A stretch of DNA of 64,000 bases from an uncultured Aliiroseovarius sp. (GTDB lineage: Bacteria; Pseudomonadota; Alphaproteobacteria; Rhodobacterales; Rhodobacteraceae), in contig NZ_CANLNB010000003.1 of the NCBI RefSeq assembly GCF_947492455.1, positions 1-64,000 on the forward strand, read 5' to 3'. Shown in pieces: positions 26,498 to 35,245 of this stretch (positions are counted from its first letter, which is position 1; every line of letters starts with the position of its first letter). Below the pieces are notes generated by a model. That model was given only the letters and a program-made list of their open reading frames with translations. It made no database searches and had not been told where the DNA came from. A program made the translations under genes and the position numbers.

Positions 26498-28030
26498 CTA
26501 GGCGTGCTTTGGGATGTGGTGAACGCGATCCGAGGTGGATCTGTGGTTCTTGATCCACAGACTGGTCGCATCCATCGGCATGGGTTTTGCCACCGCATAG
26601 CCTTGAACATCCGTGCATCCCAATTCGCCCAGTTTTGTGTGTTCGCCGTGGGTTTCGACGCCTTCTGCCAGCACGCCAATTTCAAGTTGTCTTGCCATCG
26701 TCAAAATGGCTGAGATCATATTTTGCTGGTTCTTGTCCGTGTCGACATGGGTGACGAACGAGCGATCAATTTTGATACGGTTCAGGTTGAAACGGCGGAT
26801 ATGGGCAATCGAAGCGTGTCCGGTGCCAAAATCATCCAGATCAATGTTGCAGCCCATGCGTGCCAGAGCATTGATGTTGCGCGCGATGACGTCATCGTCC
26901 CCTTGCGCGATCACGCTTTCCAGAATTTCCAGCGTCAACCGTTCGGGCGAGACGTCAAATCGATCCAGATCCCAGCGGATCTTCTCGAACAGTTTGGGGT
27001 TGGACAGCTCTTCTGCCGTCATGTTCAGCGATACGGAGGGCACCTCAAGCCCCAATTGATCCCATTTACAGATGCTGGTCAGGCATTCGAACAGCATCAC
27101 CTCGCTCAGACGCTCCAAAAGTCCTGCTTGCGTCAGGGCGGGCAAGAAAGCGGCCGGAGCAATCAGACCCAGTTCAGGATGGTTCCAGCGGACCAGCGCC
27201 TCCATCCCGGTCAAGCGCCCGGTGCGCAGGCAGACCTGAGGCTGGAACCAGGGAATCATTTGTCCGGTTTCCAACGCTTCGGACAGCTCGGCCTCGGAAT
27301 GCTCGGATGGTGCTGCCCTTGGCGCCATGCCATTGGCGAACGCCCGGATCGAGCCCGGCCCGGCAACCTGTGCCGTCTGAAGGGCGCTTTCGGCGGCTTG
27401 CAAAAGTGAGTCTCCAGTTGCCTCGGGCGCACGCCGGGGTAGCGAAAAGCCGACACTGGCGGTTAGGTGCAGACGTGTTTCATCCAGATCAATCGGGGTC
27501 GCGATGGCCGATTGCAGCCGCGCGGCGATCTGCAAGACAACTTCAAGGTCAGCGCGGGTTGTTCGGTCGATCGCAATGCCAAACCGCCCTCGGCCCAACG
27601 AGCAGATCAGGTCCGTAGCGCGTAGCATCGATCGCAGCGTTTCGCCGATCTGAGCTTCGATCTTGTCCTGCGCATCCAATCCATAGTGGTCGGCCAGTTG
27701 AGGAAAGGCGTCAACCTCGATCACCAGGCAGCATTTCTCTTTCATATCAGGGTCGTGAAAACCCGCATCCAGCATATGTGTAAGCCGCCCGCGCAGCGGT
27801 AGGCCCGTGACCGGATCAGATGACCATCTATCTTTGAGTGACGTGCGGGTCAGCGTGCCGCCAAGCGCAAAGAGTCCGGGGAAAAGGATCGCTGACACCA
27901 AAAGAGCATGCTCTCCCCCCGCCCAATAGGCCAATAGCAACGCCGCAGGTAGAATCGCGGTAAACTGGGGGCTGGTCAGAAAATGCCGAACAGCGTTTTT
28001 AACAGGGGATGGGCCAAAACTGACAGCCAT
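26498..28030 (-). CDS. Cyclic-di-GMP phosphodiesterase with degenerate GGDEF and intact EAL domain
   Basis: A 510-residue protein with two N-terminal hydrophobic segments (about 20-60), a GGDEF domain (about 70-200) and an EAL domain (about 245-500). The GGDEF signature is replaced by LGRGRF (145-150), so cyclase activity is unlikely. The EAL motifs are intact: EAL at 277-279, DDFGTG at 399-404, IKID near 419-422, and AEGVET at 455-460. It probably hydrolyses c-di-GMP at the membrane, with the GGDEF remnant perhaps sensing GTP. It interrupts the usual yidD-yidC neighbourhood. Confidence 0.9.
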   Translation of the reverse strand: MAVSFGPSPVKNAVRHFLTSPQFTAILPAALLLAYWAGGEHALLVSAILFPGLFALGGTLTRTSLKDRWSSDPVTGLPLRGRLTHMLDAGFHDPDMKEKCCLVIEVDAFPQLADHYGLDAQDKIEAQIGETLRSMLRATDLICSLGRGRFGIAIDRTTRADLEVVLQIAARLQSAIATPIDLDETRLHLTASVGFSLPRRAPEATGDSLLQAAESALQTAQVAGPGSIRAFANGMAPRAAPSEHSEAELSEALETGQMIPWFQPQVCLRTGRLTGMEALVRWNHPELGLIAPAAFLPALTQAGLLERLSEVMLFECLTSICKWDQLGLEVPSVSLNMTAEELSNPKLFEKIRWDLDRFDVSPERLTLEILESVIAQGDDDVIARNINALARMGCNIDLDDFGTGHASIAHIRRFNLNRIKIDRSFVTHVDTDKNQQNMISAILTMARQLEIGVLAEGVETHGEHTKLGELGCTDVQGYAVAKPMPMDATSLWIKNHRSTSDRVHHIPKHA

Positions 28031-28143
28031 GATGCATTCCTAGACTAACACTCCAAACGCGGTCCGGATTCCCGGGGCGTCTGGGACAAAGTAGGAACGT
28101 GTGGTCAATCAGGCGTTAACGCGCCCGAAAAAACTGCCAGGAA

Positions 28144-28164
28144 TTGATGAGGTATTTTCATCAA
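28144..28164 (-). terminator. Hairpin after ttcA
   Basis: A perfect 7-bp stem TTGATGA / TCATCAA with a 7-nt loop starts 2 bp past the ttcA stop. It has no U-run, so it may be a weak terminator or a 3'-stabilising hairpin. Confidence 0.4.
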
Positions 28165-28165
28165 C

Positions 28166-28996
28166 TTATGATTGTTCTCGCGTCAGCCCTGCAAAATCAA
28201 AGAGTTGCGGGTCCAGAAGGTGACTGGGGCGCGTGTTCATGAGCGCTTTGAACATGATCTGGCGGCGCCCCGGGAAGTTCGATTCCCACTGGTCGATGAT
28301 TTTTTTCACCTGTTGTCGCTGCAATCCATCCTGCGATCCGCAGAGGTCACAGGGGATAATCGGATAGTTCATCTGAGTCGCGAACTTCTCGCAGTCTTCC
28401 TCGGCGACATGGGCCAGCGGGCGATAGACGAACAGGTCGCCTTCCTCGTTCACCAGCTTGGGAGGCATCGTGGCCAGTCGCCCGCCGTGAAAGAGGTTCA
28501 TGAAGAAGGTTTCCAAGATGTCGTCGCGGTGATGCCCCAGCACCACGGCCGAGCAGCCTTCCTCACGCGCAATACGATAGAGATTTCCGCGACGCAGGCG
28601 CGAACACAGTGAACAGAAGGTGCGGCCCTGCGGGATTTTATCCATCACAATCGAGTAGGTGTCTTCGTACTCGATCCGGTGCGGAACCTGCATGTCTTCA
28701 AGGAATTTCGGCAGGACGGTGGCGGGGAAGCCCGGCTGGCCCTGATCCAGGTTGCAGGCGAGGATCTCGACCGGCAGCACGCCACGCCATTGTAGCTCAT
28801 AAAGCGCAGCCAGCATGGTATAGCTGTCCTTGCCGCCCGACAGGCAGACAAGCCACTTGGCACCACGTTCGACCATGCCGTACTGGTCCAAGGCTTCGCG
28901 CACATTGCGCATGATGCGCTTGCGAAGCTTCTTGAACTCGGTGGTCGAGGGCGCGCCGTGAAACAGCGGGTGAATGTCGTCGAGCTGATCTTTCAT
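28166..28996 (-). CDS. ttcA: tRNA 2-thiocytidine biosynthesis protein TtcA
   Basis: Iron-sulfur tRNA thiolase of 276 residues that makes 2-thiocytidine-32. The PP-loop SGGKDS (53-58) binds ATP. Cysteine pairs C128/C131 (CSLC) and C216/C219 (CDLC) supply the 4Fe-4S ligands, and the [14 protein letters not shown] motif is typical. The ATG at 28996 is chosen because it gives the family N-terminus and avoids overlap with the small gene upstream. Confidence 0.94.
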   Translation of the reverse strand: MKDQLDDIHPLFHGAPSTTEFKKLRKRIMRNVREALDQYGMVERGAKWLVCLSGGKDSYTMLAALYELQWRGVLPVEILACNLDQGQPGFPATVLPKFLEDMQVPHRIEYEDTYSIVMDKIPQGRTFCSLCSRLRRGNLYRIAREEGCSAVVLGHHRDDILETFFMNLFHGGRLATMPPKLVNEEGDLFVYRPLAHVAEEDCEKFATQMNYPIIPCDLCGSQDGLQRQQVKKIIDQWESNFPGRRQIMFKALMNTRPSHLLDPQLFDFAGLTREQS

Positions 28997-29061
28997 GGGC
29001 GCGGCATAGGCGAAAACACCCTTGTGGGCAAGGGGTCGGTCTGCGCCTCTGCCCCCAAAGC

Positions 29062-29292
29062 TTACAGCCAATGCTGGCGCTGCGACGGGAGGGAGAGATC
29101 CCGCGGCGGCAGGTCCAGATCCCGCGCAAGGGACGGCGGCAGATCGTCCAGACGTTCTGGCCGATGGCGCTTGGCAAACAGGCTGGCGCGGATCACATGC
29201 CAGCGGCCGTACGCTTCGATCAGGTTCAAAAGTTTTGCCTCGATGCGACGGTTGCGGGCGCGGCGGGGCGGCAGGGTCAATGTATAGGTCAT
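29062..29292 (-). CDS. DUF1127-like small basic protein
   Basis: A 76-residue, arginine-rich protein. An N-terminal helix ([20 protein letters not shown]) leads to a C-terminal [16 protein letters not shown] segment resembling the DUF1127 consensus (L.DRLLRDIGL). Family members are small alphaproteobacterial proteins, some linked to RNA-based regulation and phosphate metabolism. The start has a good Shine-Dalgarno (AGGAG). It sits directly upstream of ttcA and 112 bp after a second similar small gene. Confidence 0.6.
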   Translation of the reverse strand: MTYTLTLPPRRARNRRIEAKLLNLIEAYGRWHVIRASLFAKRHRPERLDDLPPSLARDLDLPPRDLSLPSQRQHWL

Positions 29293-29404
29293 TATCGATC
29301 TCCTAATTCGGGGGTGACTGTGTTGTCGGACCTCAAGTCAACTTTAGGTCAAGCACTTTTTGGCCCGCCCCGAAATGCAGGGGCGGACCGAGTGAAAGCG
29401 CGGA

Positions 29405-29629
29405 TTACAGTCGCGGTTCGCGGAACTTTGGCGGAGGGTGGCCGGGCGGAAGTCCCATATCCCGGCGCAGGTGGTCGGACAGGTGGTCCGCCCGCGGTCG
29501 CCGCAGATTTCGCGCAACAAGCCGCATCGCCAGCGTACGCAGTACGCGCATCGCACCGTGATCGGCAATCAAGTCGTCCAGCAAATCGTTCAGCCGAACA
29601 GGTTCAGAGTGAAAATTCGAGTCCATCAT
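29405..29629 (-). CDS. DUF1127-like small protein, second copy
   Basis: A 74-residue protein from the ATG at 29629 (an ATG at 29626 and a longer form from 29725 are possible; none has a convincing Shine-Dalgarno). A helix (LNDLLDDLIADHGAMRVLRTLAMRLVARNLR) is followed by HLSDHLRRDMGLPPG, a closer match to the DUF1127 C-terminal motif than its neighbour. The shared layout suggests tandem paralogues. Confidence 0.55.
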   Translation of the reverse strand: MMDSNFHSEPVRLNDLLDDLIADHGAMRVLRTLAMRLVARNLRRPRADHLSDHLRRDMGLPPGHPPPKFREPRL

Positions 29630-29755
29630 GGGTTGGTTACCGGCATGGCGCCGGCCCTTCTTGAAGTTGGGTTTGGTTGCAATGAGAGCTGAACGGTCAC
29701 GAAACGACGGACGCAGTGCGGCCATGGTCTGGTGTCATGTGTCAGCTATCGGAAG

Positions 29756-29770
29756 GCCCGGTATCCGGGC
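29756..29770 (-). promoter_or_regulatory. Hairpin in the leader of the DUF1127-like genes
   Basis: A perfect 6-bp stem GCCCGG / CCGGGC with a 3-nt loop lies between a 21-codon reading frame and the small gene starting at 29629. A second 6-bp hairpin at 29789-29806 overlaps the stop codon of that short frame. Confidence 0.35.
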
Positions 29771-29801
29771 GGCGGGGGCGGTCAGGCGCGTGACGCGTTG
29801 G

Positions 29802-29867
29802 TCACGAGGCGTGGGTGCCCCAATAGGCCGCAACACAGGTTTGGCGGAGAGCGCTGGTATTCGTCAT
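29802..29867 (-). CDS. Possible 21-residue leader peptide
   Basis: A short frame (MTNTSALRQTCVAAYWGTHA, then S and stop) has an excellent Shine-Dalgarno AAGGAGG (29880-29874) 6 nt before its ATG. It is the strongest translation start in this intergenic stretch. Its TGA lies in a 6-bp hairpin, and another hairpin follows before the DUF1127-like gene, a layout that recalls a regulatory leader. No homology is recognised. Confidence 0.4.
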   Translation of the reverse strand: MTNTSALRQTCVAAYWGTHAS

Positions 29868-29972
29868 GTAACGCCTCCTTCTGCTTGAGCGTTGCGGATG
29901 GCGCCTGTTTAGCGCAAACGGGTCATAACTCAAGTTTCAAGTGCAGGTTGCAGCAGGCTGTGGCCGCGAAGG

Positions 29973-29991
29973 CACGATTGTATCAATCGTG
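29973..29991 (-). terminator. Hairpin at the 3' end of yidD
   Basis: A perfect 8-bp stem CACGATTG / CAATCGTG with a 3-nt loop overlaps the yidD stop codon. A third ACAATCGTG sits at 29998-30006 and could form an alternative pairing. No U-run follows. Confidence 0.45.
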
Positions 29992-30231
29992 GGTGCTACA
30001 ATCGTGTTTGGTGCCCGGCACCGGGTCATAGCCGCAGGATCCCCACGGGTTGCAGCGGGCAATCCGCTTGGCCGCGATCCAGCCGCCTTTAAAGGCGCCG
30101 TGCTTTTGCAGGGCTTCCAGCGCATAGGCGCTGCAGGTGGGTTGATAGCGGCAGTTGAACCCAACCCACGGGCTGAAGATCAGGCGATAGGCCCGGATCG
30201 GCAGGGACAGGAGGAAGGCAGCGGGGCTCAT
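29983..30231 (-). CDS. yidD: Membrane protein insertion efficiency factor YidD
   Basis: An 82-residue protein. An N-terminal amphipathic segment ([19 protein letters not shown]) precedes the diagnostic cysteine pattern [15 protein letters not shown] and [13 protein letters not shown]. YidD sits at the inner face of the membrane and aids YidC-dependent insertion. It overlaps rnpA by 4 bp. The usual partner yidC is about 3.6 kb further along on the same strand, separated by several extra genes. Confidence 0.95.
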   Translation of the reverse strand: MSPAAFLLSLPIRAYRLIFSPWVGFNCRYQPTCSAYALEALQKHGAFKGGWIAAKRIARCNPWGSCGYDPVPGTKHDCSTHD

Positions 30232-30668
30232 GATTTCTTTCGCGGGGCGTGGATCTGGTCGATGGCGCGGGCAAGGTCCGCTTTCAGATCCATATAGTCA
30301 CGCGACACGGTTTTTTCAGCGCGACCGATGAGCACATAGTCCCAGCCGGGCTTGCCCAAACCGGGCAGAACCTCGCGCGCGATGGCGCGCAGGCGGCGTT
30401 TGGCGCGGTTGCGGACCACGGCATTGCCGACTTTCTTCGAGCAGGTAAACCCGATGCGGGTTTGGTGGGGTGGGGCTTTCTCGCCCTCACGCCGTTTGCG
30501 GGCCTGTAACAAAAACGCAGGCGCGGGTGCGCGGCGCGCGCGGGCGGCGGCCAGAAAGTCGCGCCGCTCGGTCAGGGTGATCAGTTTGGGATCATCCACG
30601 CAAACGGAAACCGCCGCAGACCCATCGGCCTCGGCGGTTTTCGTTTTGTCAGCTTTGGGCGCAGACAT
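30228..30668 (-). CDS. rnpA: Ribonuclease P protein component
   Basis: Protein subunit of RNase P, 146 residues, assisting the catalytic RNA in tRNA 5' maturation. The RNR signature [12 protein letters not shown] is present, preceded by [13 protein letters not shown] non-conserved N-terminal extension of about 25 residues precedes the core start [11 protein letters not shown], so the true start could be internal. It follows rpmH by 17 bp and overlaps yidD. Confidence 0.94.
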   Translation of the reverse strand: MSAPKADKTKTAEADGSAAVSVCVDDPKLITLTERRDFLAAARARRAPAPAFLLQARKRREGEKAPPHQTRIGFTCSKKVGNAVVRNRAKRRLRAIAREVLPGLGKPGWDYVLIGRAEKTVSRDYMDLKADLARAIDQIHAPRKKS

Positions 30669-30685
30669 GCCTGCGGCCCCAGCGC

Positions 30686-30820
30686 TTATGCGCTCAGCGA
30701 CTTCCGGCCACGTACGCGGCGGGCGTTCAGGATCTTGCGACCGGCTTTGGTAGCCATGCGCGAGCGAAAGCCGTGGCGGCGTTTGCGAACCAGGTTCGAA
30801 GGTTGGTAAGTGCGTTTCAT
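30686..30820 (-). CDS. rpmH: 50S ribosomal protein L34
   Basis: L34, 44 residues. It starts [18 protein letters not shown], continues [20 protein letters not shown] and ends KSLSA, a full-length match to the family. It is highly basic and the first gene of the rpmH-rnpA-yidD unit. A strong promoter candidate lies 64-92 bp upstream. Confidence 0.98.
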   Translation of the reverse strand: MKRTYQPSNLVRKRRHGFRSRMATKAGRKILNARRVRGRKSLSA

Positions 30821-30883
30821 CGCCCGTCTCCGTTTAGGCCCCCAATCCCGGTGGATTCGGAGCGTGTGTCATTCGAAGCCCGG

Positions 30884-30912
30884 TCTATAGGGGGCAATTG
30901 GGGGCAAGTCAA
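30884..30912 (-). promoter_or_regulatory. Promoter of rpmH
   Basis: On the minus strand TTGACT (30912-30907), a 17-bp spacer and TATAGA (30889-30884) make a near-consensus sigma-70 promoter, 64 bp before the rpmH start. It is the best promoter match in the window. Confidence 0.8.
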
Positions 30913-31076
30913 ATGCCTGATGAAATATTTTCGCCCCTTTTGTTACATCTCTATGCGATTTCTTCACCCCTGTTCAAGCAAGCGTGAGGTGGGTGGGCAA
31001 GGCGGGCGATTGCGCTCATGTTGCACACAACCACCGCGGCACAGCTGCGACCCTGCTGCATTGACCGGAAAGACCG

Positions 31077-31820
31077 ATGATGATGACCGACCCCGACACG
31101 AACATGTCGAAGCCTGAACAGAACGCGCTGCTACGCCGTTTGCCCTTGATTGCGATCCTCGCTGTGGCCGTGATCGGTGCCTTTACCCTGCGCGATTACC
31201 TCAGCTTCGAGACCTTGGCGCAGAATCGCGAGGCGCTGTTGGCGTTTCGGGATGCCAATTATCTGCTGACCGTTGGTGTTTTCATCGCGGCCTATGTGGT
31301 GATCGTCGGCTTCTCGCTGCCCGGCGCGACCATCGCGACCCTGACTGGGGGCTTTCTGTTCGCGACCTTCCCCGGCGTGCTGTTCAACGTCACAGGCGCC
31401 ACAATCGGCGCCACGGTGATCTTTCTGGCCGCCCGCTGGGGGCTGGGCGAGAAGCTGGCCGCCAAGATGGAAGGCAGCGAAGGCGCGGTGAAGAACATCA
31501 AGGACGGGATCGACGAAAACCAGTGGTCCGTCCTGTTTCTGATCCGCTTGGTACCGGCTGTGCCCTTCTTCGTGGCGAACCTGATTCCCGCGCTGGTCGG
31601 CGTACCGCTGCACCGCTTTGTCATCTCGACCTTCCTTGGAATCATTCCCGGCGGGCTGGTCTACACCTCGGTCGGTGCAGGTCTGGGCGAGGTCTTTGCC
31701 CGCGGCGAAACCCCGGATCTGGGCATCATCTTTGAACCCCACATCCTGTTGCCCATGCTGGGACTGGCCGCGCTGGCCGCCCTTCCAATGGTGCTGAAAC
31801 TTTTCAAGAAGGACGCCTGA
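31077..31820 (+). CDS. TVP38/TMEM64 (VTT-domain) membrane protein
   Basis: A 247-residue inner-membrane protein with about five or six helices. The central VTT signature, with FSLPGATIATLTGGFLFATFPGVLFNVTGATIGATVIFLAARWGLG and later LIRLVPAVPFFVANLIPALVGV, identifies the DedA/TVP38 group. Some relatives are lipid scramblases or ion-linked transporters; no specific role can be assigned. Three overlapping ATG codons start it. It is immediately followed (1 bp) by a flavoprotein disulfide reductase, a pairing common in alphaproteobacteria. Confidence 0.88.
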   Translation: MMMTDPDTNMSKPEQNALLRRLPLIAILAVAVIGAFTLRDYLSFETLAQNREALLAFRDANYLLTVGVFIAAYVVIVGFSLPGATIATLTGGFLFATFPGVLFNVTGATIGATVIFLAARWGLGEKLAAKMEGSEGAVKNIKDGIDENQWSVLFLIRLVPAVPFFVANLIPALVGVPLHRFVISTFLGIIPGGLVYTSVGAGLGEVFARGETPDLGIIFEPHILLPMLGLAALAALPMVLKLFKKDA

Positions 31821-31821
31821 C

Positions 31822-33192
31822 ATGGCTGAACGTATCAAGACGGATGTCTGCATCATCGGCGCAGGCTCGGGCGGGCTGTCAGTGGCGGCAGGAGCCGTGC
31901 AGATGGGGGCGTCCGTGGTGCTTTTGGAAGGCCATAAGATGGGCGGAGACTGCCTGAACTATGGGTGCGTGCCTTCGAAAGCGCTGCTGCATGCGGGCAA
32001 GACCGCGATGGGCTGGATTGAGGCGCATGACCATGTACGCCAGACCATCGCGACCATTGAACCCCACGATTCGGTCGAGCGGTTTGAAGGGTTGGGCGTG
32101 CGGGTGATCACCGAATACGGTCAGTTCATCTCGCCCAAGGAAGTGCAGGCAGGCGATTATGTCATCGAGGCGCGGCGCTTCGTGATTTCGACCGGCTCGT
32201 CGCCGCTGGTGCCCCCCATTCCGGGCATCGAGAACGTGCCTTACGAGACGAACGAGACGATTTTCGAACTGAAAGACAAACCCGACCACCTGCTGATCAT
32301 CGGCGGCGGCCCCATCGGGCTGGAAATGGCGCAGGCGCATCGTCGGCTGGGGTGTGAGGTCACGGTGATCGAAGGCATGAAAGCGCTAGGCCGGGATGAT
32401 CCCGAAATGGCCGCGCATGTATTAGAGGCACTCCGCGAGGAAGGCATTGCCATCGAAGAAGAAGCGCTCGCGGCCGAAATCCGTGGCGAAGCTGGCGCGA
32501 TTGAAGTCGAGGTCAAGGATGGCCGCGTCTTCAAAGGCACCCATTTGCTGATGGCCGTCGGGCGCAAGCCGAACACTGATAAACTGAACCTAGAGGCCGC
32601 CGGCATCGAACCCACCCGCGCGGGCATCAAGGTCGATGCCAGCCTGCGCACCACCAACAAGAAGGTCTATGCGATCGGAGACGTAGCGGGCGGGCTGCAA
32701 TTCACCCATGTGGCAGGCTACCATGCGGGTGTCATCATCCGCTCGATGCTATTCGGATTGCCCTCGAAACAGCGCACCGATCATATCCCTTGGGCAACCT
32801 ATACCGCACCTGAACTGGCCCAGATTGGCCTAACCGAAGCCGAAGCCCGCAAGACCCACGGCGACAAGCTGGAGGTGGCCCGGTTCGACTTTGCCGGAAA
32901 TGACCGCGCCATTGCGACCCAGCAGACCAAGGGGCTGATCAAGGTGATGATCGTGAAAGGTCGACCCGTTGGCGTGTCCATTGTCGGTCCCGGCGCGGGC
33001 GAGATGATTACGCTGTGGGCGCTGGCCCTCGCCAACCGTTTGAAAATGGGGCAGATCGCGGCGATGGTCGCGCCCTATCCCACCATGGCGGAAATCAGCA
33101 AGCGGGCGGCGGGGGCCTATTTCTCGCCTCGACTTTTTGATAATCCTACGGTCAAACGGGTGGTAGGCTTCGTACAGAAATTCATCCCGTAA
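31822..33192 (+). CDS. FAD-dependent pyridine nucleotide-disulfide oxidoreductase
   Basis: A 456-residue flavoprotein with FAD-binding GAGSGG at 13-18, redox-active disulfide CLNYGC (C44, C49) followed by VPSK, a second NAD(P)-binding GGGPIGLEMA, and a C-terminal dimerisation domain. This resembles mercuric reductase/dihydrolipoamide dehydrogenase-like enzymes. It lacks the C-terminal His-Glu pair in the form usual for dihydrolipoamide dehydrogenase (the end reads YPTMAEISKRAAG). There is no N-terminal metal-binding domain and no mer genes nearby. The substrate is therefore unknown. Confidence 0.88.
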   Translation: MAERIKTDVCIIGAGSGGLSVAAGAVQMGASVVLLEGHKMGGDCLNYGCVPSKALLHAGKTAMGWIEAHDHVRQTIATIEPHDSVERFEGLGVRVITEYGQFISPKEVQAGDYVIEARRFVISTGSSPLVPPIPGIENVPYETNETIFELKDKPDHLLIIGGGPIGLEMAQAHRRLGCEVTVIEGMKALGRDDPEMAAHVLEALREEGIAIEEEALAAEIRGEAGAIEVEVKDGRVFKGTHLLMAVGRKPNTDKLNLEAAGIEPTRAGIKVDASLRTTNKKVYAIGDVAGGLQFTHVAGYHAGVIIRSMLFGLPSKQRTDHIPWATYTAPELAQIGLTEAEARKTHGDKLEVARFDFAGNDRAIATQQTKGLIKVMIVKGRPVGVSIVGPGAGEMITLWALALANRLKMGQIAAMVAPYPTMAEISKRAAGAYFSPRLFDNPTVKRVVGFVQKFIP

Positions 33193-33214
33193 CCGAACCG
33201 AAGAGGGCGCGCAG

Positions 33215-34597
33215 GTGTTCAATACTCTTTCCGGCCGTTTCCTGATCCTGACGACCCTGTTCGTCATGCTGGCCGAGATTTTGATCTTCGTGCCCTCGGT
33301 CGCGCGCTTTCGGGCGGATTATCTGCAAGACCGTCTGGAACGCGCGCAGATCGCGTCGCTTGCGCTGCTTGCCGACGACATGATCGCGCCAGAGCTGGAA
33401 GCGGAACTTCTGGAGAATGCCGAGGTCTATAACGTCGTTCTGCGCCGTGACGAAATGCGCGAGCTGATGTTGTCCTCGACCCCACCCGGTGCGGTCACTC
33501 ACGACTATGATCTGCGCGACGCGTCAGCGATGACCCTGATCCGTGACGCGATGATGCGTCTGTTCAATCCCGAACCCGAGGTGATCCGCGTCATCGGTGA
33601 CCCGGTGCGCGAGGGCGGTCTGGTGATCGAGGTCACCATGTGGACCGCCAAGCTGCGCGCCGCGATGATCGATTATGGGGTGAACATCCTTCTGCTGTCC
33701 GCCGTTATCTCGGTCATCACTGCGCTTTTGTTGTTCCTAGCGGTGCAGCGCGTGATCGTGCGCCCGATCAAGGGCGTCGTGGGCAATATGAAAGCCTATG
33801 CTGCCGATCCCGAAGACGCGCGGCGGATTATCTCGCCCGCTACCAGCGTGACCGAGCTGCGTGAAGCAGAGGTCACCCTGCGCAGTCTGCAAACCGACCT
33901 GACCGGCGCCTTGAAACAAAAAGAGCGTCTGGCGCAACTGGGCGGTGCGGTCGCGCGGATCAGCCATGACCTGCGCAACGTGTTGACCACCGCGCAATTG
34001 TTCGCCGACCGGATGGAAAGCAGTGAAGATCCGATGGTGAAGCGGGTCGTGCCGAAGCTGGTGAACTCGATCACCCGCGCGGTCAGCCTGTGCGAAAACA
34101 CGCTGGCCTTCGGTAAGGCGGAAGAGCCCGCGCCGACCATGAACCGTTTCAATCTAGCCGAACTGACCGCTGATATCATCGAAAGCGAACGCCTATCAGC
34201 GGGCGATCACGATCTGTCCTTTGCAGAAGACATTCCCGCCGGTTTGACCCTGCGTGCCGATCCCGAGCAGCTGTATCGCGTGCTCTCGAACCTTGTCCGC
34301 AATGCGCGTCAGGCCATCGTAGCCTCGGGTAAACCGGGCGAGATCGCGTTGCAGGCTTCCGAGACGGAAACCGACTGGCAAATCCGCGTGGTGGATACCG
34401 GGCCGGGGCTGCCGAAATCCTCGCAAGATCACCTGTTTCAACCCTTTGCCGGCACCAACCGCAAAGGCGGGTCTGGCTTGGGCATGGCGATCTCGGCCGA
34501 ACTGGTGCGCGGTCATGGCGGCACGCTTGAGCTGGAACGCACCGACGACACCGGCACTGCCTTCCTGATCACACTGCCGCGCGATATCGCAGAGTAG
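33215..34597 (+). CDS. Sensor histidine kinase with HAMP domain (orphan)
   Basis: A 460-residue membrane kinase. Helices at about 8-28 and 155-180 bracket a periplasmic sensor region. A HAMP linker follows, then the phospho-acceptor box ISHDLRN with H251. The ATPase domain has an N-box NLVRNARQAI, G1 DTGPGLP and G2 GGSGLGMAIS. The start is GTG at 33215. No response regulator is adjacent. It lies 22 bp after the flavoprotein, so it is likely co-transcribed with that gene. Confidence 0.9.
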   Translation: MFNTLSGRFLILTTLFVMLAEILIFVPSVARFRADYLQDRLERAQIASLALLADDMIAPELEAELLENAEVYNVVLRRDEMRELMLSSTPPGAVTHDYDLRDASAMTLIRDAMMRLFNPEPEVIRVIGDPVREGGLVIEVTMWTAKLRAAMIDYGVNILLLSAVISVITALLLFLAVQRVIVRPIKGVVGNMKAYAADPEDARRIISPATSVTELREAEVTLRSLQTDLTGALKQKERLAQLGGAVARISHDLRNVLTTAQLFADRMESSEDPMVKRVVPKLVNSITRAVSLCENTLAFGKAEEPAPTMNRFNLAELTADIIESERLSAGDHDLSFAEDIPAGLTLRADPEQLYRVLSNLVRNARQAIVASGKPGEIALQASETETDWQIRVVDTGPGLPKSSQDHLFQPFAGTNRKGGSGLGMAISAELVRGHGGTLELERTDDTGTAFLITLPRDIAE

Positions 34598-34611
34598 TCC
34601 AAAGGCAAAAA

Positions 34612-34638
34612 AAAGGGGCCGCGCTGGGCGACCCCTTT
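34612..34638 (-). terminator. Terminator of the fasciclin gene
   Basis: A 7-bp stem AAAGGGG / CCCCTTT (34612-34618, 34632-34638) is preceded on the plus strand by a run of As, which is a U-run on the minus-strand transcript. It serves the minus-strand gene ending at 34667 and may also act on the kinase transcript. Confidence 0.7.
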
Positions 34639-34666
34639 CCTGCCGTGAGTGGGGGGGAAGAAAGCT

Positions 34667-35152
34667 TTAGCTTTCTGGCGGCAGGATTACGCTGTCGATC
34701 ACATGGATCACCCCGTTCGAGGCTTCGATGTCGGCAGCCGTCACGTTGGCACCCTGAACCGTCACGCCCGACATGGTGCCGATCTTCACTTCAGCGCCTT
34801 GCACAGTGGCGGCCATCATGCCGTCCGACAGATCGCCGGACATCACTTTGCCGGGGACCACGTGATAGGTCAGAATTGATACCAGCTTGTCCTTGTTTTC
34901 GGGCATCAAGAGCGTTTCGACGGTGCCTTCCGGCAGGGCGGCAAACGCGTCATCGGTGGGGGCGAAGACGGTAAAGGGACCATCGCCCTTCAGGGTGTCG
35001 ACCAGACCGGCGGCCTGCACAGCGGCGACGAGGGTGGTGAAACTGCCTGCGCCGACGGCGGTGTCGACGATGTCTTTAGAATGGTCGTCTGCGAAAGCCG
35101 GGGCGGCAAAGGCAGCGGCTGCGGTGATGGCGATGAAAGTACGACGAAGCAT
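34667..35152 (-). CDS. Secreted fasciclin-domain protein
   Basis: A 161-residue protein with a signal peptide (1-21, ending AFA/DD) and one fasciclin (FAS1) domain. Both conserved FAS1 boxes are present: [17 protein letters not shown] and, at the end, [14 protein letters not shown]. Such proteins mediate adhesion or matrix interaction. The ATG at 35152 has AAGGAGATC just upstream. The gene is flanked by its own terminator and lies 94 bp after the reductive-dehalogenase-like gene on the same strand. Confidence 0.92.
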   Translation of the reverse strand: MLRRTFIAITAAAAFAAPAFADDHSKDIVDTAVGAGSFTTLVAAVQAAGLVDTLKGDGPFTVFAPTDDAFAALPEGTVETLLMPENKDKLVSILTYHVVPGKVMSGDLSDGMMAATVQGAEVKIGTMSGVTVQGANVTAADIEASNGVIHVIDSVILPPES

Positions 35153-35245
35153 GTTGATCTCCTTGTTGTCAGATACAAGGAGTACGGGGGGCTTTCCGCC
35201 CCGGATCACCGGTTCAGATGACGTTTCTGTGAGCGGTGCGTGAGG

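Noticed and set aside
31822-33192. Mercuric reductase or dihydrolipoamide dehydrogenase
   Set aside because: Shares the fold and CX4C active site but has no mer context, no metal-binding domain, and no typical C-terminal His-Glu pair.
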